Of a DNA stretch of 64,000 nucleotides, positions 23,832 to 35,579 are shown piece after piece. The notes under the pieces are model-generated. The model saw only the letters and a list, made by a program, of their open reading frames with translations. It made no database searches and had not been told where the DNA came from. Numbering within the stretch: position 1 is the stretch's first letter; each line of letters opens with the position of its first letter. A program made the translations under genes and the position numbers. This DNA comes from Polytrichum commune (Eukaryota; Streptophyta; Polytrichopsida; Polytrichales; Polytrichaceae), in contig OX485804.1 of assembly GCA_950295325.1 (NCBI GenBank), positions 40,548,001 through 40,612,000 of the forward strand. Reading direction: 5' to 3'.

Positions 23832-26800
23832 TCAGATACCACCACCTCGCATGTGTGCACCAAGCTCTCCAAATTGGTCATCAGCCTCCTCTGTATCAAA
23901 TGAGAGACGGACCGCATCTAGCTTACTCTTCAAAATCTCAATGGCATTCAGAAACATCTGCGAGGCTTTGATAGCTCCAGTAGACTCCACAGTAAAGATA
24001 AAACTATCTTCTTTACTGTAAATTTCTACCAGTCCTGGCTTGCCCATTGCTTCTGCTTTTTTCAGCACCTCTTCGTCATATGTATATGCTTCTGGGTCAC
24101 ACACTACCACCTGCACCATGCCCAAAAATCTTTCACCTCCTAATCAACTATTGCCAACCTTAATAGAAGAATACTACATAAATTTTTAAGGAAGGAGCAC
24201 ACAGGATGGAGGTACACAACTCAGACAAGTTTATGAGCAGATGTCAAGTACACTTAACATCTGATTTGGTGTGGTCCACACTGTTCATCATCAACCCACA
24301 CTAATTGTCTTGCAACTAATCACTGGGTAGGAACTAGAAAGGGTGTCATATAACACTTGGTGCTACATGAGAAGTCAAATAGAACACTCTAATTAACACA
24401 GGACACCAAATTTAATGCCACACTATATCAGATATCTAGCATAGTGATTTTCAAAAGTGTGTAGTTCCCAACACTGTCCACAGCTAGTGTGATCACAAAA
24501 GTCAGTTCAACAACATGAAGGGAAATGACAGATGCCTCGAATTGCACCTGCTGAGTATTGGGATTCAACTCAAACACTTTGGTGGGGCTGCTCTCTACCC
24601 ATTCCCGCTTTTCTTCTAAAGACAGTGTTTCCATCAAGGCTTCGTTGATGTGAATGTCTGGTTCATACTGGAATGACACAGTTGCAGCTGGAGACCACTT
24701 TGCATGGTCCTTACCAATACCTTTCCTTGCAATGGCCCGCAACTTTAGCTCCTGCCCCTTCCGCAACTTCACAATCAGAATACCCCTGCTCATGCCAAAA
24801 CAAAGAAGCAATTTAGATTCCAGGCACAATTAGCCCTTCTGTTGCTTATCCCAGCTTATTCCAAGCAAGTAAGACTGCAAAGGAGCAGTTTCTGTAATAA
24901 TAAGTAGTCAACAATAAGTAGTCCCATTGTAAAAAATTCCTCACAAGTATGGAGGAAACTCAATTGAAACAAGTTCGTCTCCAAGGTCCTAATGAACAAA
25001 ATGCAACAGAGATATCCTCCCACCACCTCCTCAATGACTTTAATAAAACACAGAGGTATTCAGGAGCAGAGTAAATTTACCTCTGCTCTGGAGAATCAAA
25101 GCCACCAACATCCGATGGTCGGCCCGCAGAATCAACAGGTACGACCATACTATCTGAGCTTTGCAAATCATGGCTAGTGACATCCAACGTCTGGTCGCCT
25201 GTGCACTTGACATTCAGGTGAAATTCAATGGAGCAGAACTCACATCTGCAATACAACACCGACTCTAAGTTGTGTCTCTGCCCAGATTCAACCTCCACAG
25301 ATGCAAATTTCTTTATAAGCACAAAAATTCAAGCCTTGAACATGTTCAAGGTTAAAAATGGCTATCCACTACCTTGCATAGATGATTAAAATGATGAGTT
25401 ATCTGGGACCACATTAGTTTTGGCTCAAGGTTATCAACAAATAAGAATTCTCTTGAAGATCCACCAAAAACTGCACTTTAGAACTCCATTTGGTCATTGC
25501 CAATTAAGAGTATTGTGTTATTGACAACATGGATGATACCACATGATACACACCATACACACCTACTGATGATCTCTGCTCTTTCTACCCACAACCGGAG
25601 CTAACTTGTGCTCAGCACGACCTCCACAGACGCCAAGCTCTTAGAAACCACAAAAATTTGGGCCTTGAACAAGTTGACAGTGAAGAAATCTCCATCCACT
25701 ACCTTGCATTGATGATTTATTTGATCAGCTATCTGGGACCAGCAAATTCACTAGATTTGGCTCAAGGTTACAATCAGATACGAATATCTATTGAACATTA
25801 TGGCCCAAACTGCGTTTGAGAATTACCGATTAAGAGTATTGTGGTTTGTTAGACATGAATTGTACCACATGGTAAACAATAAACACGCCTACTGATGATG
25901 TCTGCTCTTTCTACTTACAACCGGAGCAAACTTGTGCTCAGCCCGACCAAATGCCAAGTGAAGAAGTTGACGGTAAAAAATTGCAGTCCACCACCTCAGA
26001 CTGATGATTTATTTGATCGGTTATCTAGGCCCAACCATTTCGCTAGATTTGGCTCAAAGTTAAACATCAGATAAGAATGTCTATTGAACATTATACCAAC
26101 CACTGCATTCCAGACCTCCATGTGGTCATTACCAATTTACACAATTGTGTCTATGGGAACATGACAGACACCACATGATACACTCTACACATACCTTACT
26201 GATGATATCTGCTCTTTCTACTCAAGAACCACTTGAGAATCATTATCATTCAATTAAACGTAAACCAAATAATCCGCTTCTCCATCTTTCCAATACTTTC
26301 TAACAGAAAATTCACTAGATTTGGCTCAAGGTAATCATCAAATATGAATGAGTATTGAACATTTTGCCAAAAACTGCATTCCAAATTCCTATGTGGGCAT
26401 TACCAATTTACAGTTCTATGTCTTTGTTAACCTGAAATGATACACACTACACACACCTTACTGATGACATCTGCTTTTTCTACTCAAGAACCTTATTAAA
26501 TTCTAAAATTTATTATTGTATTCAACGTTAACCAAGATCTCCTCTATCTTTCCAAAACCCTCTGACAAAACCCTAACCCTATAAACTTGGGAGAAGGTGC
26601 AAGAACCAACACTAAAGAAAGCGCACCTGCCATCTCCGTCGCAAGAATCGCAATCTCGAGACAACCGCATCTCCATGGCCCGATCACTGATGAGCGGGAT
26701 TAGCCCCAGGCGGTGAGCAAGAAACTCGTCGTTGAGCACGGAAGAATTCGTCTCAATTTCCACCAGGTCGATGGCCAGTGTGGGAACCTCGGCGATCATG

Positions 26801-26919
26801 ATCCGGCGGAGAGCATTGGCAATGCTGGCATCCGTGTCACGTAGCTCGAACTTCAACACATCGTCTTTCATGTCCCGAATGCGCACCGTCGGGAAGCGCT
26901 GATACGAGATGTTGTCCAT
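23832..26919 (-). CDS. NRPB3: DNA-directed RNA polymerase II subunit 3 (RPB3/NRPB3)
   Basis: Four exons on the minus strand: 26919-26627, 25245-25081, 24785-24548 and 24110-23832. All introns have GT/AG borders, and the joined frame is 975 nt, giving 324 residues, close to the usual plant length of about 320. RPB3 forms a heterodimer with RPB11 that nucleates assembly of Pol II; plant paralogues also serve Pol IV and V. The N-terminal domain carries [20 protein letters not shown] and [12 protein letters not shown], the alpha-subunit-like dimerisation signature. A zinc site is visible as Cys90, Cys93, Cys99 and Cys102, split by intron 1. The third exon has the [18 protein letters not shown] block and the last exon ends in [16 protein letters not shown]. 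No lesion is seen. Intron 1 is 1381 bp and built of tandem repeats; intron 3 carries a family H repeat. Confidence 0.95.
24262..24425. repeat. Dispersed repeat family H inside RPB3 intron 3
   Basis: Similar over about 140 bp to 21130-21270 in the same orientation. It lies wholly within the intron 24111-24547. Confidence 0.6.
25250..26510. repeat. Tandem repeats filling RPB3 intron 1
   Basis: The landmark CTTACTGATGAT.TCTGCTCTTTCTAC recurs near 25563, 25889, 26195 and 26457, giving units of about 326, 306 and 262 bp. A further diverged unit lies at 25250-25560, next to exon 2. Each unit also contains a GATTTGGCTCAAGGTTA segment and a TATTGAACATT segment. Divergence is moderate, so the array is not very recent. 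Confidence 0.85.
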
Positions 26920-27424
26920 TTTTTCCTCTTCCTTTCGCTACTTACAAGTTCTTATATCGACCCGATTGTTTGGTGCAGCTCCACAGGATGTTACAACAGG
27001 AGAGTCATCTTTGCCTTTGCTACAACAAATCTTACATTCCGACCCGATTGTTAGCACCTACCCCACAGAGTAGAACGAAAGAAGAAACGAGTTCAGAATT
27101 CTAAGGAAGTGACGCGTTAGGGTTTAGGGTTCAAGAGATCGACACTTCACTTCTCATCATAGAGCGTCTCCACTCTGCCATCACATCTCCCTCCACACTA
27201 TTCAACTTTAGATTTAGAGGGACCATAGAGTAGAGGACCCTCTATTTTCATTTATTAAAATAGAGTGCCCTTTATGTTTTGGTCCCTTAAATCTAGGTTA
27301 ATTGTGGATGGCATAGACATTGATCCTCTTGCTACAACCAATTTTTGTATTATGACCAAATTGTTGCAAACACCACTAGCGTAGACGTGTATTATTTGGA
27401 TGTTTTTTTCCCTCTCCGCACCCA

Positions 27425-27740
27425 CTTCTCGTAGGATATGAAACACGCAATTAGTATGAGATAATTAGTAAATCCAAATCGTGTATGTGGTCATTTGCCT
27501 CATAATTTTTGGAGCTCGTATGAATATCTTATTCATTGTCAAAAGTGAAGATTCATGTGCTCATAAATGGTCATACAAGTCCCCCGCAATTATGTTGATT
27601 ATTGAACCTAGAATGGTTAGCATATTTTGAACACATAATCCAATCTCTTTTGAGCACGTGTCTTTTTGGTGTTTGTTCTAAAGTTCCCACTTAACCACAT
27701 GTCAACCAAATATAGGTGTCCAATGTATTGCTATGTTGGA
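27425..27740 (-). repeat. Dispersed repeat family E inserted in RPB3 flank array
   Basis: Shares CAATTAGTATGAGAT and the AATCCAATCTCTTTTGAGCACGTGTC core with the copy at 17870-18235. It separates two units of the upstream tandem array. Confidence 0.6.
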
Positions 27741-28043
27741 ATCATACATGTCTACTTTACATAATAGAACAAAAGAAGACACAAGTTCAAAGGTCCAAGG
27801 TAGTGACGCGCTAGGGATTAGGGTTCCCCCCCCCCCCCAACCACCACCACACACACACTATTGACCTTAGATTTAGAAGGACCATAGGGTGTAAGACTCT
27901 CTATATTCATACATCTAAATAGAATGCCCTTCTCATTTTGGTCACTCTAAATTTAATAGTGTGGGAGGCAAAGCCATCTTCATCTTTTACGACAAATTCT
28001 ACACTCCAACCCAATTGTAGTAGCTCCAATGTGTTACCACTAT

Positions 28044-28260
28044 AGTAAATATGATATTTAGTGTGACTTACTATTTGGAATTACCCTATGCTATATCTAC
28101 AAACTGTACATCTTATATTTTACCAACAAATGTTGAATTGGTAGTTTAGACATTATAGAACATTGACAACTTTACTTAGTAAAAAGATATTTCAATAGTA
28201 AAAAGATATAGCACCATGTAAATCCAAATAGTTAGTCACACCAAATATCATATTTGGTGT
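28044..28260. mobile_element. Short MITE, family D
   Basis: Inverted ends of about 40 bp: AAATATGATATTTAGTGTGA at the left and its near complement at the right, followed inward by CTTACTATTTGGAATTAC. The centre contains GACATTATAGAACAT, shared with copies at 36882-37545 and 59697-59927. About 215 bp, non-coding. Confidence 0.75.
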
Positions 28261-28849
28261 ACATAACATAATGGATGAAGATGTGTATTCATAATTCTAA
28301 GGAAGCATGTGTAATAGGGTTTAGGGTTCCAATGACCAACACTTATCATCTTAAAGCATATCCACCTCAGCTTCATCCACACTAATCAACTTAAACTTAG
28401 AGGGACCCAAATGAAGAGGGCACTATGCTTTGATGTATGAATAGAGAGGGAACCTCACCCCATGTCAATTATCTTTTAATGTTAATTTTTTCTCTTTTTC
28501 ATAACACTTCATGCTTGATATATAAATATACAATACTTCAATAATATTAAAACACACTCTTTTTTAACATTTTCAAGGTATAATGATATTAAATATTGAG
28601 TAGGAATGGCATTGTAGCAGTGGCGCCTCCACCACTATAATTATAAAGCCCCTCCACTGCCGCTTTGGAGTATGAATTGGAGAGAGTTGTGATGATGGCA
28701 GTGAACGTACAATGATCAATGAATTACAACAACCAAAACAAAGAGGGTACTATACTTTTATGTATGAAGATAGATGTCCATGTATCCTATGAAACCAAAA
28801 AGTGGTTGTAAGCATTTATTTTTCAAATATATGTTAAAGGAAATAGACT

Positions 28850-29087
28850 TGTTCTACTAGGATGAGTGAACCACACTAGCCTTATATAAGCCAATCCAAG
28901 ATTGAGGACAACGTATCCTATGCGCATATCTTATTTTAGATCCTAACATTATCTCAAAGTTTGAGAGGTGGAAAGAAGAAGTCCCAAAAAATTCACCCAA
29001 CTTTCAAAATAGACTCAAATGTACGTCAAGCTAATGAGCTCTTAATAAAGAGTTTTCTCAAAGAAGGATCAAACCCATGGTTTCATC
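28850..29087 (-). mobile_element. MITE-like family A, truncated copy
   Basis: Nearly the exact inverse of the first 235 bp of the copy at 29833-30203. The two together form a foldback with 240-bp arms and a 745-bp loop. Its right end reads CCCATGGTTTCATC, the inverted terminus of the family. Confidence 0.8.
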
Positions 29088-29089
29088 AC

Positions 29090-29090
29090 T

Positions 29091-29131
<41 letters not shown>
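29090..29131. repeat. (CA)n-(TA)n microsatellite
   Basis: A CA tract of about 22 bp is followed by a TA tract of about 20 bp, directly at the end of the MITE-like copy at 28850-29087. Confidence 0.95.
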
Positions 29132-29832
29132 GGTGAATTATTTCCACTTGAAACTTGTATTTCTACGTCACCTTGAACAAACTGACTTAAACTTTAAATT
29201 TACATTTTTTGGGTGAATCTTGAAGTGGTTGGAGCCCCACAAATTATCACAAATTCAATTATCTGAAGAAGAAAAAGAAAAAAGAAAAAGAAAATGTCTT
29301 ACTTTTATTCAATAAAAGCGAAGCTTAAATGCATGTGATTTGTCTTTAAACCTTAGTTGTGCTCAAAGGAGAGTGCTTTCCATAGTGATTTGGTGGGAAC
29401 TCATGACAATAATCCTTATTCCAACCTTATAGATGAGATTTGAGTTTTACAAAGGGAAGAGTTGAACATTCATCATTTGATTATTTGAAAGGAAAAAGAA
29501 AAAGAAACTATGATCTTTGATGACCTACCTGAATCATAGGTATTTATTTATTGAATTCATGGCTATCCAAGTATTGCCTCCCATTAGAGAGGTGAACACC
29601 ATTGTTTGAGAACTAGATAAGTAAGAGTGGTTACTATGTTATGACGTGTCATCCCAAAATAAGAGCCACCAAGCTTTTACACAAGATCATGAACTTGTTT
29701 TTACATTGCAAGAAACAAGGGAGGAGTCTAGGTTGTAGAAATACTAAAGCTTCATCTAATTTCCTATTATTCATCAAGTTCCATCTACATGTTTGAACAT
29801 AATAGAGTTTTATGTAGAGTCCCCCAAAGAAA

Positions 29833-30203
29833 GATGAAATAGTGGGTTTGATCCTTCTTTGAGAAAACTCTTCATTAAGAGCTCGTTAGCTTGACGTATC
29901 TTTGAATCTATTTTGAAAGTTGGGTGAAATTTTTGGGGCTTCTTCTTTTCACCTCTCAAACTTTGAGATAATGTTAGGATCTAAAATAAGATATGCGCAT
30001 GGGATATGTTGTCCACAATCTCGGACTGGCCTATATAAGGCTAGTGTGGTTCACTCATCCTAGTAGAACAAGGTAGAAAGCCGGTTTTTTAATTAGGAAT
30101 ACATCACTCTTTGTATATGGTATTTTAAGCATTAAGAAACTTGGGTGAATTTTGTGATAATTCTCATAAACTCATGGTTTGGCACTAAACACATGGTTTC
30201 ATC
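29833..30203 (+). mobile_element. MITE-like family A, full-length copy (371 bp)
   Basis: Starts GATGAAATAGTGGGTTTGATCC and ends ACACATGGTTTCATC, so the termini are short inverted repeats. It matches 40012-40385 (minus, 374 bp) throughout, including GAAAGCCGGTTTTT and TTTAAGCATTAAGAAA near the right end. Confidence 0.75.
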
Positions 30204-30239
30204 TCCTTCACTTTAGAAATAAACCAGATATGTTTAGGG

Positions 30240-32095
30240 ATTTAATTTTTTTGAACTTAAAAAATATTTTAACTTCAACACATGTCTTGATAATCATGAA
30301 TCCTTTGAAAGAGGTCTTATTTTATGTATTAATGCTAGTGATCTAGCTATTGATATTGTAATGATGTAACAAAGACCAATGCTTGGTTACAAATCTTGTA
30401 AATTAAATTATGTGGAATTGAAATACCATGCCCCTGAGAAATAATTACTTGCAATTATTCACACTTGAAAAATGCAGAGACATTGCATGTTGGGAATAAA
30501 AATTAATATTAAAATTGACCATCAATCTTTGAGGTATTTGTCTACTTGACCAAACCTCAATAGAAGGCTATACATATAGATGGAGTTACTTCAAGTATTT
30601 GACTTTGATATAGAATAAATGGCAAATGCAATCTCATGTATCAAGTAATCTTTGATATATGATATTAAAAAACTCATAATGGTGAGAATGATGATACAAA
30701 TAAATTACTATTTGGAAATTTATCAAAAGGCTCTAGATCCATTAAAAAGATAAAACAATTCAAGTCTTGTGATTTGAGAAATGACATTTAATACTATTAT
30801 ACCAAAAATTGTATTTCCAAGGTTGGAAATTATAGACTCAATATTATGCATGATCTTTATGATATTCCAATAGCAAGCCATCTAGGATTCTAAAAGACAT
30901 ATATGACTATTAAATGTCATTGTTATGGGCTAGACATGAAGATAAACATTCAAGAATATGTAGAGCGTTGTTTATAATGTCAAGTATCTAATATTGAACA
31001 AATTAAGAGTCTCGGGTTGTTGCAACTACCAGAGGTAACTCATTCTGAATTTGAATTAATTAGTAGTATAGATTTTATCGTCAATCTTTCCAAGACACAA
31101 ACTAATTATGATAGCATGTTTGTGATTGTGGGTTGGTTAATAAATATAGCCCATTTCACATCAACTGTGACAACAATGACAATTTTGGGTGTTGCCAATC
31201 CATTTATGAAAAATAACTTAAAGATTTATGGAATGCTATCATAAATCATTATTGATCCGGATCATAAATTTGCAAGTGAATTTTGAACCACACTCCTCGA
31301 TATGTATGAAACTAAAATTAACTTGGCACAACTTATCATCATGAGACAATGGTCGAAGTGAACGAATGAATAGAGACATCAAAGACATGCTTTGAATGTA
31401 TGTTGGTAAGAGATAACAATCTTGGGAGAGTTGGTCACGACTTTGTGAATTTGCGTATAACCAAATATTGCATAGCAATAATGGTTGTAGTCCATTATTT
31501 GCTTTGTATGGACAAGAGTGTAAGACTCAAATGGCTATTTAAAGCCCTAACTCAAGGTTTGAAAGTATTAATCAATTGGTTCGAGAAATGAGTGGTCATT
31601 GAATCTATTAAATTGAGTATGAGGAGTGCTCAAGATAGAACCAAACACTATGCAGATTTTATTATAATAATAATAAAATCCCAAAAATTTGAAGTGGGTG
31701 ATGAGTTATTTTTGAAGGTCACACCTCCAAGATCTAGCTTGACATTGGGAAAGTTAAAGAAGTTAGTCTCCTAGATTTTGTGGTCCATTGGATATTATTA
31801 GGAGGGTTGGACAAGTTGCTTATGAATTGAATTTGCCAAAAGATGGGGAGTTACATAATGTTCTCATGTGAGTTTATTGCGAAAACATGTGTCGAAACCA
31901 TGTGTTGCCCAAGGTTCCTAAAGTAGCTCGTGGGTGAACATCCTAGGATGAACCTAAGAATATTTTGTAGATGGACACAATATCTACAAATTAGATATTT
32001 CAAAAGAGTCTTGGTGAAATGAAAAGGCTGAAATCTCTTGGAGCAAGAGGTTGATTTCATAAGAGATACTCCCATCCTTATCATTGAGGATAATA
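30240..32095 (+). pseudogene. Decayed Ty3/gypsy pol (RNase H, integrase, C-terminal part)
   Basis: Several frames, broken by stops and shifts, read in order as the second half of a Ty3/gypsy polyprotein. RNase H: CINASDLAIDIVMM near 30330-30370, then a TDHQSLRYL-like block near 30500-30560 and a MELLQVFDFDIE-like block near 30580-30610. Integrase: an HH-CC-like stretch near 30860-31000, then ISSIDFIVNLSKTQTNYDSM at about 31060-31115 and a LCEFAYNQ-like stretch near 31440. A GQVAYELNLPKDGELHNV stretch near 31810-31865 corresponds to the region after integrase, with weak chromodomain-like remains to about 32090. Reverse transcriptase, gag and long terminal repeats are not recognised. It cannot encode a functional protein. 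Confidence 0.8.
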
Positions 32096-32348
32096 ACATA
32101 TCTTAAAGAAAGAATATTGTGATATACTCGGAGTAAAAGACTTAATGTTGGATTATGCAAGAAAGAACTAGCCATACTCTGCTATACTTAGCATGTGAGC
32201 AAATGATATTTGGGGTCGGACAACTCAAAAAGAAAGAATTGGATGAGACAACCCATGAAGGAGTTGTGCACGGGGGTTAGACACCTCCCTCTGGAAGATC
32301 TATGTGTTAGAGTTAGATGACTCCAACTAGAAGATTTGAATTAGAGTT

Positions 32349-33914
32349 ATGGTAGACGGTCCTAATATTGCGCAGTGTTGACATCGACAAGACATATCAG
32401 GCAAAAAAATTATAATTTTTATAATTTTTTTTGGGAATATCTAGTGGGATGAAGCGTGGTTTGGATGGAAGAAAATTTATTTCATAACGGATGAAATCCG
32501 GACAAACAATCTTGCCCGATTACCAAGGGGGTGGATATTTTAGAATTTAAAAATGCCGCCCTAATACTGCGCAGATAATTGCGCGCGCAATGAACTGTGC
32601 AATATTAGGGCACACTTAAATCTCTTTCTGGGCATGTAATTTTTTTCATATGAGCTGATTTATTGCAATCTCCTACCCTAAAAATGGGTGGACTTATAGA
32701 TTTGGTGATCCCTGTTTGGAAGGATCATGTAGGCCAAACTGTCAGTTCATACAAGTTAAGACACGTGGATGTAGAGCATTTGATTTCATAACCAAAGAAC
32801 AGTCCCCCCTGTATAGCGTTGATTCCAATTTGGTGCGATGCAGTCCTGATGATCCTCTCCCTCTTCCATTTGCAAGTGGTTTGATCGTCAATGTGCAGTA
32901 TGTTATGAAACAATCAAGAATTCTTGGATTTGGTTATTATGCAACCACACTGCGATAAGGAAAGTTGCAGGCGTCTTCTTGTTGCTCGCAGAATCACAAA
33001 AGAAAACGCTCCTACTGGAGCACATAGAAATACTGCAAAATCTTGACCACGAGAAAAAATGGCGAATTGTAGGTCGATATAATCCACTTGCCAATCCGCT
33101 CCTGGTACTCTCTGCCATAGCTGCCTCTACTACTAATCCCGAAATCATTGCGTGCACTAAGCCCTAATGGATGAATGCATGCCAAACTTGTGGTGGTCTC
33201 AACCCTAAATTTAGACTGCTGATCATTCCGGGGTAGAATTCCACCATCTCGTGAGACTAGAGAAATCAATTCCAATGAAGTATATTTTGCAAGGGTAGAC
33301 GACAATCTCTTCTGTTTGTCTCTAGGAAAGAAATTTTCAGTGATGATGTTTGCATTTGCGAGAGAAAGGCTCCTAACGCATCAAAGACTTATGTATGATG
33401 CAAATACTGCGAAACCTATGAATGCATGTCAAACCCTATATTTGGACTGCAACTCGTACTTCAAGCCCTTGAAGACTCCAAAACAGATCCGAATTGTTCA
33501 ATTCAAAGCTCCCACACATCTGAATGTTTGATCATATATCGATCAAGAAGCTACTACTGATTTCGTACAGAAACGCAATTCTCACTTAAGAAAATTTCTT
33601 CACCTCGTAGGCGATACATCAGAATGCTTACCGTTCACGAAGAAATCCAAGGAATCACAAGAAAATCCAGAGTAGGGTTCCACCGTTTTGTGAGACTAGA
33701 GACACCAATGACACCATGGATGCAATCAGCAAAGGCAGGAGACGAGAATCTCTTCTGGTTGACTCTTGGCAAGGATTCTGCATGTAGGAATTGGTGAATT
33801 TCATGTTTTCCCTCCATGTTTGTGATGGAAGTGAGAGAATTTCCAATAAGCAATTGCTGCGCAACATAAGGGCAGCATGAACATTGCTGCGCAATATTAG
33901 GACCGGTTACCATA
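32349..33914. mobile_element. 1.57-kb inverted-repeat element with GCGC-containing ends
   Basis: The left end reads TATGGTAGACGGTCCTAATA then TTGCGCAG; the right end is its near-perfect complement, ending at 33914. Internal segments repeat: CCACC.T.TCGTGAGACTAGAGA near 33241 has a copy near 33680, and an ATGAATGCATG.CAAAC segment occurs near 33173 and 33419. Further CTGCGCAATATTAGG-type motifs lie just inside both ends. Open frames inside are short and unrecognised. It appears to be a non-autonomous DNA element. The flanks share GTTAGA.GA.TCCAACTAGA motifs, as if it landed in another repeat. Confidence 0.65.
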
Positions 33915-35430
33915 GACAACTCTTAGAGGATGGATTTTATTCATTGGAGCTAGAGAACTCTCAATGACTAAATCTACTTGGAAGGCATCAAGTTGGAGTT
34001 AGACAATTCCAACTAGAGGATTGTGGTTGATCCAAAAATTAAGAAAATATCATATGGTGAAATGTCTATGTATATAGATAAGGAAGATTTAGTTTAAATT
34101 TAGTAATACTTGAGACTTCTAAAAGTATCTCTTAGATACTATGGATAAAGACTAGGAGTGCCTTTGGGTATAAGATAGAGCTCGGGGGAGAAGAGAGGAT
34201 CATCTTTGGTCCTCCTATGGTCAAGTGGTTCGAGCTCATAACAATCAAAATATTGTGATTAAGTTGTAAAGCTTTTGTAATGTACAAAGTTCAAAAGTTT
34301 TCAATATTGGTATCTCATGTGCACTCAAGATTGCATTATTCTTATGTAAAGAATGAATACGACATATACCAATCCACCATTGGTTCTCAATCTTCCCTCA
34401 ACCGGTACTTAAATTAGATGTTCCAAAACTTTGCATGTGCTAACTTAGATGTGATACGAGGAAGTTAAGCTACTGACCTGGGTCAAGTGGGATTTGGGCA
34501 AACCAACTCATACACTCGTTCATTGTTGGATGCTTGAACCCTTGCCTCCAAGGAACCAATGTACATGTTGGTTCGCCCCAGCCGGTCAAGTGGGATGTTT
34601 CATGAAGAGGACTCTTCACGGGCACTGTGCAAATTATTAGAAAAGTAATCCTACCAAGCAAGATAAGTCTTATGAGGACTAGGTCCACCAACTAGCCTAT
34701 CAGGGAGAGGAGCTTTGTAGCTACTTACTTACCCTCCCTACATACCTACCAATCTAAGTTAAGGCCTCAACCGAATTTTCCTTCATAATATGAGGTGCCC
34801 TTATTTTGCGTGATGCACCCCATGTATTTTGGACTGCATTATGTTTATGGGTAGGGCATAATGTTTCTCCAACCAATCAGAGCCATTGAGCTCTATCCTT
34901 GAGCCTCTTACATTCGATAATGTATTCGAGAAGTGCATTGTGGGGATCACGGACACCTATCCTTGGCTACCACCTCGCATGGTGTTCTTATTTCCCATAA
35001 TATACTCCTCCAAATGCCTTACCTATTACGTTACTACCTACCTACTTACCTACCAATTCATACCTAGGTCCTACATGTATGCCTATACATAATTTAGTTG
35101 TAGGAAGAGAGGTGCATGGCATTTGGAAGGAGAGAGGGAATTATTGCATATGATTGCACCTCTCATCCATCCAACATAACAACCCTTGAAATAGTATACA
35201 TCCCATCTGAAACTGAATTTTAGATGATTTGACATTAAAATTAGCTTCAAAGATCCCAAATCAGTCTAGTCCACATCATTTAATCCTTAAATGCTCATGC
35301 AACCCGAAATGGGTTGCCACCTAATATTTTGATGGGATTTCCAGCCCACTAGATGGCAATCTACTTGGATGGAAGGTGTCTACATGTGTAGGGTGGTGCC
35401 CACTACCATGTGGGCCAAAATAAGATATAA
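33915..35430. other. Intergenic, no gene supported
   Basis: Short open frames only. A CTACCTAC/TTACCTAC-rich stretch lies at 35025-35060 and a related one at 34720-34750. No domain was recognised. Confidence 0.5.
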
Positions 35431-35431
35431 A

Positions 35432-35574
35432 GACATAACATTACTCAATGACGCATGCCCTGAAGATGGGAGCTTGGTTTGAATTTGAGTCTCCCTACAC
35501 GATTTTTCGAACATCCAATTGTTATATTATTTGGGCCCACATAACAAGAGTTGGACATTGAGTAATGTTATGCC
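35432..35574. mobile_element. Small MITE, 143 bp
   Basis: GACATAACATTACTCAATG at the left is mirrored by CATTGAGTAATGTTATGCC at the right. Non-coding; only one copy was noticed in the window. Confidence 0.6.
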
Positions 35575-35579
35575 TCATA

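Larger units (their letters stand above)
26945..28455. repeat. Tandemly repeated 5' flank of RPB3, broken by insertions
   Basis: The landmark AAGG.AGTGACGCG.TAGGG.TTAGGGTTC recurs near 27098, 27790 and, more diverged, 28295. It is followed each time by CACACTA.TCAACTTTAGATTTAGAGGGACCATA-like sequence. The native unit seems to be near 300 bp. The first interval is lengthened by a family E repeat at about 27425-27740 and the second by the short MITE at 28044-28260. The copy nearest the gene lies in the RPB3 promoter region. A C-run lies at 27826-27838. Confidence 0.75.
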
